64,000 nt of DNA, taken from NCBI GenBank assembly GCA_031213475.1, contig JARUPZ010000017.1, positions 2,299,920-2,363,919 on the forward strand. The letters run 5' to 3'. Shown piece by piece: positions 55,849 to 64,000 of this stretch. Both the position numbers and the translations under genes were made by a program. How positions within the stretch are numbered: position 1 is the first letter of the stretch; each line of letters begins with the position of its first letter. Source of the DNA: Nereocystis luetkeana. Lineage: Eukaryota > Sar > Phaeophyceae > Laminariales > Laminariaceae. The notes beneath the pieces were generated by a model that was given only the letters and a program-made list of their open reading frames with translations, was not told the DNA's origin and searched no databases.

Positions 55849-57149
55849 ATAGATAGCCGGTGTCTCAAGAGTTCGAATCTACGGCAGTGTGCTGAGGGAC
55901 CGATTTACTGTAGTAGTGGTGTGCTTTTGTTCTCATGCGTTCTGCACATATTTCAAGAGTTCTTTACACGACGAATGAATGGGAAATTGGTGCATGGGAA
56001 ATTGATACCAACCAGGATTTTGAGTTAGGATTCGGCAATGTTTTAGAATGTAGTCCTAAATTCGAGCACGTCAACCCTAAGCCATTGTTCTAAACCAGAC
56101 AACGGCCGACTTCGATTTCGTATTCGGTATAATATAGGGACGATGGGGGCAAAGTGTCATGGGTTGGCATAATGTTTCCAGCTGCGGATTTATTTTGAAA
56201 GTTTTATTTCAAACCCAATCCCCTGCCGTAATATTACCGCTCAAATTTACTATCATACCAGGTATGTATTGTGTTGAAACAGCAGCAATGTATTGATCAC
56301 TCATGTAGCGATGCAGACGCACTGTGGGCCTTGTCCGAACCGGAATGATCCAGTTGATTGTTTCAAGTTTAAACATCATCAAGTGGTATAAGATTTGAAT
56401 CTCGAACGACTTCACTTCGCATCAATAAAGCCTCCACCAGAAACTATTACTGGCCTTCAAAAGCCGACTTCGTATAGATCAAACTGCCGCAATATATTAA
56501 GATCCCTTCACCTATTTAAAGGCGTCCGTTAAAAACACGTAGAATTTGATACTTACTTCGGAAGGAGCACGCGTGGGCCATGTTTTTCAAACGTATGCAG
56601 AAGCGGGTGACCTCGGTCGACATCGTACTGATCAAGTCACTCCTCCGGTTAGTTATACACCCGAGCCAAACCCTTACAAAACCGGGGAACTACTTACTTG
56701 GAGAAGGGAGGGAAAGTATATATATATATATATATTATGCTCGTAATTTGTCAGCGCGGTCGGACGGTTTCGTACCGCTCGCAGGCAAAACTTGAGAAAT
56801 AAAGCCGTACGTGGATATATATAAAGAAGGGGTTTTTCACGAGCCTGGCACTTCGAGTGCACACACTTCTTCTATCGGGTATACACAACTAACTGGCCAA
56901 CCCACGAGAAAAACGCCCTGCTAGACGGTCGGCCTGAGAGTCCGAGGAGTACATAAAATACAGTATAAAACGAAAAACCCAAAGAAAGACAAAAAATATC
57001 GAGAACACACCTACCTGTGCTCAGATAAGAAACTAGCCGGTGGCAATAATGGCCTCTCTGTCATCTCACAGCCAGCCTTTACCACCCGACCGGCCTTCCT
57101 ATCGGCCTTCTCATACGTTGTACACGTATTACGCAGTATATTCTAAACG
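55849..57149. other. No gene recognised
   Basis: Short frames; TA run at 56718-56735; TACCAGGTA at 56256. Confidence 0.3.
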
Positions 57150-58041
57150 GACTTTGCCACGTATTCAGTAAGCACAGCTAGCTGTGTGCAGTGCAATGCC
57201 ATGCCATCATACTATTAATAGAGACGACAGGCACGACATCCACATTATGATATGAAATAGAGAAACCAAAGGAAACAAACTTGAAGAAAAAAACACAGAA
57301 GACAAATCGAAAGAGAAACAAAATGGAAAAAATAAAAAATGGAAAGAAACAAACTGTCGTGCCCCCCTCCCCCGCAGGCGATGTGGCAAACAACTGAAAA
57401 TAAAGAGCTGGGAAAAAAGGAAAAAGACGAAACACACCACTACTTGTAAATAGAGTAGGACAAAGAACCAGAGGGAAATAACAAGGGGAAAAATTACATT
57501 AGGAAATAACATGCAAACCAAGCACAAAGCACCCTCCAGCTAGCGGCAGCAGTTTGTGGTACGAGTAGCAGCATAGACAGGTTCTCCCTGCTAGCCCGCC
57601 TGGTACCTTGCTACCCTGACTGCCGTCTCCCTCCTGGGTTCGTCAACTATGCCCAGCCCGTTGGCGTCAGACGATACGAAACGAGCAGAGCAGGCTCGTC
57701 ATCCACCCGCGCCACACGACTCCTTCACAATACGGCTTGTCAATCGAAACAAGGAAGACAAAGAAATGAAATGAAAATCGCAGAGGATCAGCGCAAGAAA
57801 GAAAAAAAGCAAAAATAAGAGAAGACAAAGGAAGACCACGTTCGAACCAGCTGCGCTAGTGGTGGCACGAGAAAACAAAGTATAGTATGTTCTACTTCCT
57901 AGTCGGCCTGGTGCCTTGCTACCCTGTCTGCTACCTCCTTCCTACTTTCGTCCATTTCCCTTCCACTCCTCCTGTCCCCCCCCCTCTCCGTATTCCCTTG
58001 GTCGAGTTATCTGCCACTCCTCCGGTTGCCCCACCCCCTCC

Positions 58042-58512
58042 TATTCGAAAACACTGAAGCTGCGGTTTCGTGTAGGTGACCTGGGCTTGCCAGAAAGAAG
58101 AAAGATGTATACCAGTAGCCGGGAGGAGGAAGAAATAGATGCACAGATGTGCCCGTGTGGGAAAGCGATAGAGAGTAGAACTTACATAGTAGGAGAATGT
58201 GACATATACAAGGTGGAACGGGATGTGTTAGAAGAGGAGATGAGGGAAATAGACGAATGTGACATGTAGGATTTCGACACACTAGATAGCAACGAGAAAA
58301 TGATCGCTATCCTAGGAGATAAATGGTGGCCACAGGCGGCCAAACAGGAAGGGGATAAGATGAGCAAAAAGTTTGTATGTAATATATACTATTATGGAAA
58401 CAAGGTAATGAGCGCCAAATTGTTGGAGGTGTCTCTATTAGGAGTAGGAACGGTGCTCCGTTTCGAAAGGGATGCGTGGTGAATTGTCAAATGACTAAGG
58501 CAAGCAACAAAT
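58042..58512 (+). mobile_element. Fragment of a second LINE family (ORF2 C-terminus)
   Basis: The plus frame reads LRFRVGDLGLPERRKMYTSS, EEEEIDAQMCPCGKAIESRT and IVGECDIYKVERDVLEEEM; it later gives AILGDKWWPQAAKQEGDK, and a further frame ends GCVVNCQMTKASNK at a TGA near 58512. CPCG...GEC is the Cys/His knuckle common at LINE ORF2 C-termini, here with Tyr where the His is expected. A stop after IDECDM and a frame change show decay. It lies inside the Gly-rich tract of LINE copy e. Confidence 0.6.
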
Positions 58513-59600
58513 GAGTACCCCCCCCCCCCCCATTCCCTTGTACACCACACCCATGGCGAATATGCGGCGCTGCCTGCTCAGCTCTGCTCCAGCCTCGTGC
58601 CACCTCATCATGAACCGTTCGGCTGCTTCAAGGATCCCCCGGTACCACTTCCCCGCCTTTTTGGCTACAGTGGACCACAACGCGGTCTCAACTCCAGACA
58701 CCAAGGGGGCTACTTCCGTTGACCCTTCGGTGGCTCGGAACTCCCCAAGGTCTTCGACTATGCATCTATGCCAAGTCTTACACTGCCCGCCTGGTCTCGG
58801 GTTCTCCCCACCAGCTATCGTCCCGGGCATTATCCGACAGGGTAATCGCTCCTTGCTTTGCCGTGCCACGCCCCCCGCAAAGAAGAGCCGCCGTTTACGA
58901 ATGGTCGTTTCGATGCTCTCGCAACGTGTCATCTTGAGGGCCTTCGCGTACGAGAGGGTGGCATGGTCAGTACGAAGTCGGCGCTGGAAGCCAATGACTC
59001 GCAACAGGTTTTACAGGACTTTGTAGTGAGCCGTTCAAAGCTTGGCAAAGTGTTCCGCTCTGAGGGTCCACGTCACACACCCGTACAGCAGGGTCTCAAT
59101 CACCTCGGCCTTCAGCATTCGGACTTTAAGGCTAAGGGGGGCGGTCGTCCTATCATACAACTCCGGGCCGAACCGTTTGAGGCATGCTCGCATGAGGCGG
59201 ATCCGTCGGTCGATTTCGAGTGAGAGCGCAGCGCTTTCGTGGATAACGCCGCCTAGGTATATGCACTGGGTCGTCTGCTTATTATACCTCTGACCTGCCG
59301 CTTCGATGACGAGCGGTGGGGCGAGGGTTGCCTGGTCTGGTGTTTATAGAAGCATGGTATCTGTCTTATTTTCCGACTCCGCGAGGCCTATTGCTTCGAA
59401 GACAGTCACGATGACTGGCATCATTTTCGCGAGCCCTTCAGCCGACTGCGAGACAATTCCTGCGTCATCGGCGTGCAACATGCCCCATACAGCCCTTCGC
59501 ACGCACGCCAATGGCTCCTCCTCGTCCGTTCGAACTACTCCAGCTTCACTGAGTTGGACCAAATCCCTTACGATGGCTTCGTCTTGGCTGAAGCGTACCC

Positions 59601-59716
59601 TTACGGGGGACCATTGTTAACAGGACCAAATATAGGCAGTAAAAATGGTTAAATATATACCAGGTAGGTTTTTGTGTATACCATAGGTAGGTCCTATTAG
59701 CAATGCCACCCCGTAA
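59601..59716. mobile_element. MITE1 inside LINE reverse transcriptase
   Basis: The intact copy c reads GCGTACTAGTACG on the matching strand. Here the foldback TTACGGGGGACCATTG...CACCCCGTAA lies between GCGTACCC and TAGTACG, consistent with a TA target. A 7-bp CCAGGTA sits in its centre. Confidence 0.85.
59659..59667. other. TA-CCAGG-TA, putative excision footprint in MITE1
   Basis: The family reads AAATATATAGGTTTTT and this copy AAATATATA-CCAGGTA-GGTTTTT: an exact 7-bp insertion after TA, within an element that is itself nested in a LINE. Confidence 0.6.
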
Positions 59717-60140
59717 TAGTACGACGTGTAACGCAGCAGCGAAGAATGCGTTGAATAGTAACGGTAATAGCCCACAGCCTTGCCGCAGCCCCTGCGTGAC
59801 ATCAAACCATTCTGAGTGCTCGCCGTCATCAGTACGCACGCAAGCCCGCATGCCATCGTGGAAATTACGGATAATTATCAGCATCTTGTCTGGCACGTCA
59901 AAGCGTGTGAGTACCTCCCATAACAGCTCTCGGTCGACAGAGTCGTGCGCTTTCTGCAGATCGATGAAGCACGCGTACAGGGGGAGTTTCGTCTGTCTTC
60001 CGAGCTCTTGCAACCGGCGCACGACGAACAACACATCAATCGTTGATCGTGCGGGGCGGAAGCCGCACTGTTCCTCCGGGAATAATCCCTCATTCTCGCA
60101 GTAGTTGCTGAGGCGGGACGCGACGATTTTCAACAAAACG

Positions 60141-60837
60141 TGTACGAAATATTCGTGGTCACTGCTGTACAACAATCGTGAAAACCTACGTATTACGAGT
60201 GCATTACCCCGAGATAATTACGCCATTATTTTCTCGCTGTGCCGTTGATCTGGGAAGCAATTCCTAGCAGCTACAACATCTACCATAGCGGGAGTTTGCG
60301 CCCTTGTCCGCGTATACCGTATGCCCCTGTGTTCCCAATAGGTCGACCGCAGCGGACTAAGTCACTCCGATGTTCGTATGTAACGTACGCGGCTGTATTT
60401 CCTGGTTTCAGGGCGCGGTACGCGGTACGCGGTACCTGGTTTTGAGGCATAACCGGATACTCGCGCCGTTACCCCTCGCGGTCGCAATAGGATGCAAATT
60501 TTCTCAGACAACTCCCACGCCGAGTCTGCAGTTTCGAGCCTGTGGCTTCAGCTGAAGGACTTGATGGTTTCGTTGGTAGTGGCGATAGGGCAGCGCAATT
60601 ATTTGTTCTCAATTTCGGGCCGACGTTTACAGCGGGTTAGTTCTGGTTTCTCCTCTCGTGGGGACGTTAATGCGCAACATACGTTCGATATTTACCATGA
60701 ACAAATACCCTCGGTCCCGAGGGTGAATAAAACACGATGCCATCGCGTGCTCCCCGTGTCTGGCGCCGCATGATGAAAGTAAGTGACGTCGCTCGTCTTT
60801 CAACTCTTTAGTGATAGGGTCGGGACCGGTTTTGTCT
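60141..60837. other. No gene recognised
   Basis: One plus-strand frame (60492-60773, 93 codons) is open but carries no motif I know. Confidence 0.3.
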
Positions 60838-61140
60838 CACGGGTTTAATGTTGGGCGGTCGGAATGACTTGTGTTAACCACCCCCGCGCGCTGTCATACA
60901 TGCTGTCGCGTCGCTGTTCACCCCATCACATGCTTGGTACACGGGTCTAACGTTGGGCGGTCGGAATTACTTGTGTTAACCACCCCCGCGCGCTGTCATA
61001 CATGCTGTTACGTCGCTGTTCCCCCTATCACATGCTTGGTACACTGGTGTAATGTTGGGCGGTCGGAATTACTTGTGTTTACCACCCCCGCGCGCTGTCA
61101 TACATGCTGTCCCGTCGCTGTTCACCCCATCACATGCGCG
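60838..61140 (+). repeat. 102-bp tandem repeat, three copies
   Basis: TGTTGGGCGGTCGGAATTAC recurs at 60849, 60951 and 61053, a period of exactly 102 bp, so frame is kept. In the plus frame from 60871 each unit reads LTTPARCHTCCxVAVxPITC, Cys-rich. Copies are about 95% alike. Whether it is translated is unknown. Confidence 0.8.
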
Positions 61141-61408
61141 TAGGCGTCGGGCCCGCCCGTGCGTTGGCTTCGCCTTGCAAGACGCGGTCAGTCGTTTTCC
61201 CGCACGGGCCACCGCTCTTTCGCGGACGCTGAGCGTGCCCCACCGTAAGGGGGCTCCAGTGGCTCTGTTCCCGCTCCGATGTCGGTCTGCCCCTGGGAGG
61301 GATGACTTCACCCGGAGCTTCTCATTTGTCAGGAGCTAGGGTGACAAGACGCTGTCTACAGACAGTGCTTCCTTTTGCAACTCTCGCGTTTCGTTCTCAT
61401 GCGCTGGG

Positions 61409-62112
61409 TGAATGCGTGCCTCTGCTTCAGCTAAGCAAGCGTCGCATCGCGCTGGCTTTCTCACGTACGCCCGGTTGGTTGTGCATCCGGGGGAGCTACC
61501 GTTACTGGCCCTGCGCCGGACCATTTGGCTGCCGGGGAAACGTGTGCCTCTGCTTGAGCGGAGCAGGTGCCGCATAGTGTTGGCTTCCTCATGCACGTCT
61601 CGTTTGTCATTTATCTGGGGGGGCTAGGGTTTACTGGTCAAGGAACGCGTGCCTTTACTTCAGCAAGGCAAGCGTCGCATGACGTCGGTTTTCTCACGTA
61701 CGCCTGGCGTGCCGTTCATCTGAGGGGGAGGCACCGTTTACTGGTCCAGCGTCGCACAATTTAGTGGAACGTGTGTCCCTGCCCCAGCGCAGCAGGGGTA
61801 TCATACCGTTCACAAGGGGGACGCGTCCCTCTGCTTTACCAAAGCAGGCGTCGCATCGCGTTGACTTTCTCATGTACGCAAGGTTTGTCGTTCATGCGGG
61901 GGAGTCCACGCTTACTGGTCCTACGTCGGACCTTTTAGTTGCCGGGGGAACATGTGCCTCCGCTTCGGCGAAGCAGGTGTCACACAATGTTGACTTCCTC
62001 GTGCGCGTCCAGTTTACCGCTCATCCAGGGGAGATAGCGCTTACTGGCCCTGCGTCGGACCACTTCTGTTTACCGGGGGGGGCGTATGCCTCTGCTTGAG
62101 CGAAGGGGGTAT
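61409..62112 (+). repeat. About 129-bp degenerate tandem repeat (43 residues)
   Basis: GTGCCTCTGCTTCAGC-like starts occur at 61416, 61544, 61649, 61773, 61824, 61954 and 62084, mostly 124-130 bp apart. The best frame (61764-62099) holds two full units: ASAKQASHRVDFLMYARFVV... and ASAKQVSHNVDFLVRVQFTA.... Nucleotide copies are well diverged while ASAKQ-SH--DFL is kept, which hints at past coding. Family unknown. Confidence 0.65.
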
Positions 62113-62439
62113 CGCACTTGCCTCGATTTGACGTCTGATTAGTCGTTTATTGGAGGGTATGTGTTTTCAAGCACCATGTATGTGCTGGTCTGGCGACAGA
62201 CCATCCTCGAGTGCTGGTTGGACGTCGTGTGTGCTCATACTTGTTAACGGCGTGGGTACTCCCCTGTTCGAGTGCTGGTTGCCGTCTACAGTGAGTGGGG
62301 GACTGTGGTGTTGCAGTCAGTCCGTATTGTTCTGTCCAGCTTCGTGGATTCCATGGGCAATATGTTTTCCGTGGGGGGCTCGCGAAATGGGCCGTTTGTC
62401 CCGTTGCCCCCACCAAATATTCTCGTTTCTGCGGGTCAA

Positions 62440-63045
62440 GCGGTGGCGGGCTACTGCGGTTTGGTTGCGAGGGGACAACCAAGCAGTCGTGGAGTGGGGT
62501 GCGACGGTGACATGGTGGTAAGGAGCGGTGGTCAGGTGTACTGCCGCGCCTCCTTGGCGTGGTGGACTCGAGTGACGTCTAGTTGTACCCCTCGTCGACC
62601 CCCCCCCGGTTGCGTTCGGTATTGGTTACAGCAAGTGGTCCATGTGGACACTGCACCAAGCGCTTGCTCCCCTGCGAGCAGCGGTTGCGTTGGTGGGCGT
62701 ACGGGCGGAAGATAACGCCCCGCACTTCCTGAGGATTGGAAGCGCAATTCGCCTGTCGGCCGGGGAGGCTACACCGGAGGTCTGGCGGCGGGAGGGTCGG
62801 TGGGCGTCCGACACGTAAGAGGCGTACGTACGAAGTCACGGGAAGGAGGCCGGTTGAGTGACAGACGTGATGGCCCAAGTGGGCACGAGTGACGGGCTCT
62901 AACCTGAGCAACATACGGAGTGGGGCAAGCGAGTAAAACTCCCCGAACTGGGTTGGAAGCGGAAACACTTGGACGATGTGTAGCCACTCATCCGCGGACC
63001 GGTTCGAAGGAAGGATAAGCTGTATAGTACTGATAGTACCGCAAT
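62440..63045 (+). mobile_element. Tyrosine-recombinase (DIRS-type) retroelement fossil
   Basis: RNase H-like RGDNQAVVEWG near 62465, and at 62721-62817 a tyrosine recombinase C-terminal stretch: the H-x-x-R box in HFLRIG, then AIRLSAGEATPEVW and GRWASDT. Reverse transcriptase/RNase H followed by a tyrosine recombinase is the DIRS/Ngaro arrangement. Broken, with several interruptions; ends not identified. The tandem repeats just upstream may or may not belong to it. Confidence 0.55.
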
Positions 63046-64000
63046 AAGCGCGCGGGCGGGAGGGGGGGGGGGGTAGCGTAGGCGTCCGAAATTGAGCCAA
63101 CCCCATGTTGGAGGCTGGCGTCGAGAGATCGACATCGCCAGTGGGAATGAAGTTTGACTCAGGTTGCCGGATGATAGGAGGGCGTTGGTACTGGAGCAGC
63201 TCCGGGGGTCTGCCCCTCTCTCCACGCCCCTTCCTCCGGGCGAGGGGCGCTCATTAATATGATACAACTTCGAAAGCAAAATGCAAAGCGGAGTATTATC
63301 GAGGTACGAGAAAATACGTGTTTTGTATGTACGGAAGAAGTTGACCAATCAGATCAACACGGGTTGTTGTCCCCGTATATAGCCTAGAAGTGCACCTGGG
63401 ACCAGTTCTGCTGTAGCAGTTGACTCGCGATCGAGAGGACGCAGCGAGGCAGGGTCGTCAAGACAGGTGCAAGGTGTGGTAAAGACTTGTGTAGCTTCCC
63501 ACCCACCCACCCGTGTTTTTGAGGGAGCCAGTGGAGGGGGAGTTACCTAGCCGCAGCAGCGGTATGGGGCATCGATTGGCTGCTGTTTGGTATACGTACG
63601 TAGTGGGTGCCGGGGTTGGCGCCCAAGAGTGCATCAGTTCTTGGTATGACGCGGGGGACACTGCTGTTTATTTCGCTCTGGGTTCGGCTTGCGCTTCCCC
63701 AGGCTGGGGGCGCTCTTTCCCCGGCCGAGGGCATGCATCACTTGACGCATATAATACGGGGGAGTGAGCAGCACGCCCTGCATGCACGTCATGGGGTGGC
63801 GTCATCAGCTTGGATAGAGGCGCGCAATCTGAAACCTAGGAGAGAGGTTATTATCGATGGTAGGGATGGGATGGGGCGTGGAGTACATTTCGTGTTGCTT
63901 ACACGGGTTCCTTTTGGTGTGCGTTGGTATGTATACGTCATATATATAATACCAGGTACGCGGTTATTCTGTGTACATGGTTGGTGCATACTACGTGTAC
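63046..64000. other. No gene recognised; CCAAT/TATA-like spacing
   Basis: A G run at 63061-63074. GACCAATCAG at about 63342 is followed 30 bp later by CGTATATAGCC, a promoter-like spacing that could be chance or part of the neighbouring fossil. Short frames only. TACCAGGTA at 63950. Confidence 0.25.

Larger units (their letters stand above)
57150..60140 (-). mobile_element. LINE copy e, minus strand, with two insertions
   Basis: Same family as copies a-c. The last 170 bp of the 3' end are missing (it starts at GCCACGTATTCAGTAAGC), and the 5' part ends inside the reverse transcriptase at 60140. It is interrupted by a second-family LINE fragment at 58042-58512 and a MITE1 at 59601-59716. It is the only copy whose LLYGCVTW junction reads through. 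Confidence 0.8.
58513..60140 (-). pseudogene. LINE ORF2 part (copy e)
   Basis: Minus-strand reverse transcriptase: [53 protein letters not shown]; then, beyond the MITE1, LACVRRAVWGMLHADDAGIV and the C-terminal part (RRLFFAGGVARQSKERLP). LHADDA replaces the usual YADD. The TG tract near 59079-59090 has three units, keeping YGCVTWTL in one frame, unlike copies a and c. Confidence 0.75.

Noticed and set aside
1-64000. CRISPR arrays, bacterial operons, plasmid or phage functions
   Set aside because: No regularly spaced palindromic repeats with unique spacers, no ribosome binding sites with packed genes; the regular repeats found are eukaryotic satellites or transposons.

Overview
This window is nuclear eukaryotic DNA: no compact operons, spliced GT-AG exons, tRNA-derived SINEs with poly(A) tails, non-LTR retrotransposons and several families of short foldback DNA transposons. 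The only host gene I can support is a multi-exon, PAPS-dependent sulfotransferase of the galactose-3-O-sulfotransferase type. Such genes, with introns of 0.5-2 kb, would fit a brown alga or another stramenopile. That placement is an inference and I give it moderate confidence at best. All calls come from reading the sequence; no similarity search was run.

Layout. 1-690 is a degenerate satellite. 0.8-17.5 kb is a dense nest of one LINE family (3' ends marked by TTAATGTGAAGAACAC and an AC-rich tail), a tRNA-derived SINE, an AAC-tailed element and two foldback families, with insertions inside insertions. 17.5-33 kb is gene-poor: AGATC-rich and GGGTC-rich repeats, microsatellites and many MITE copies. 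33.8-37.5 kb holds a broken Ty1/copia fossil on the minus strand, and about 39.1-39.7 kb a gag-like fossil scrap on the plus strand. 43.8-52.5 kb carries the sulfotransferase gene on the plus strand; seven exons join in phase and the introns contain decayed MITEs. 57.15-60.14 kb is a minus-strand LINE interrupted by a piece of a second LINE family and by a MITE. 60.8-62.1 kb has two blocks of coding-length tandem repeats (102 and about 129 bp), followed at 62.4-63.0 kb by a broken tyrosine-recombinase retroelement fossil.

Mobile families named here. MITE1: about 105 bp, near-perfect palindrome, ends TTACGGGGGACC, TA target duplication, about 13 copies. pbMITE: about 90 bp, ends CCCTTTTAGAACCGCAG, TTAA target, so piggyBac-like, about 13 copies. 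MITE3: about 250 bp, ends GAGGCGTTCTACGATAG. MITE4: about 390 bp. MITE5 and MITE6: larger foldbacks.

The most striking signal cuts across all of these. The 9-mer TACCAGGTA (or its complement TACCTGGTA) occurs at least 27 times at 23 places, against about 0.5 expected by chance. Where an uninterrupted repeat copy allows comparison, it is a clean 7-bp insertion at a TA. The form TA-CC(A/T)GG-TA is what excision of a TA-targeting, Tc1/mariner-like transposon with ends 5'-CCAGG and a 5-nt stagger would leave. No intact copy of such an element was seen in the window.
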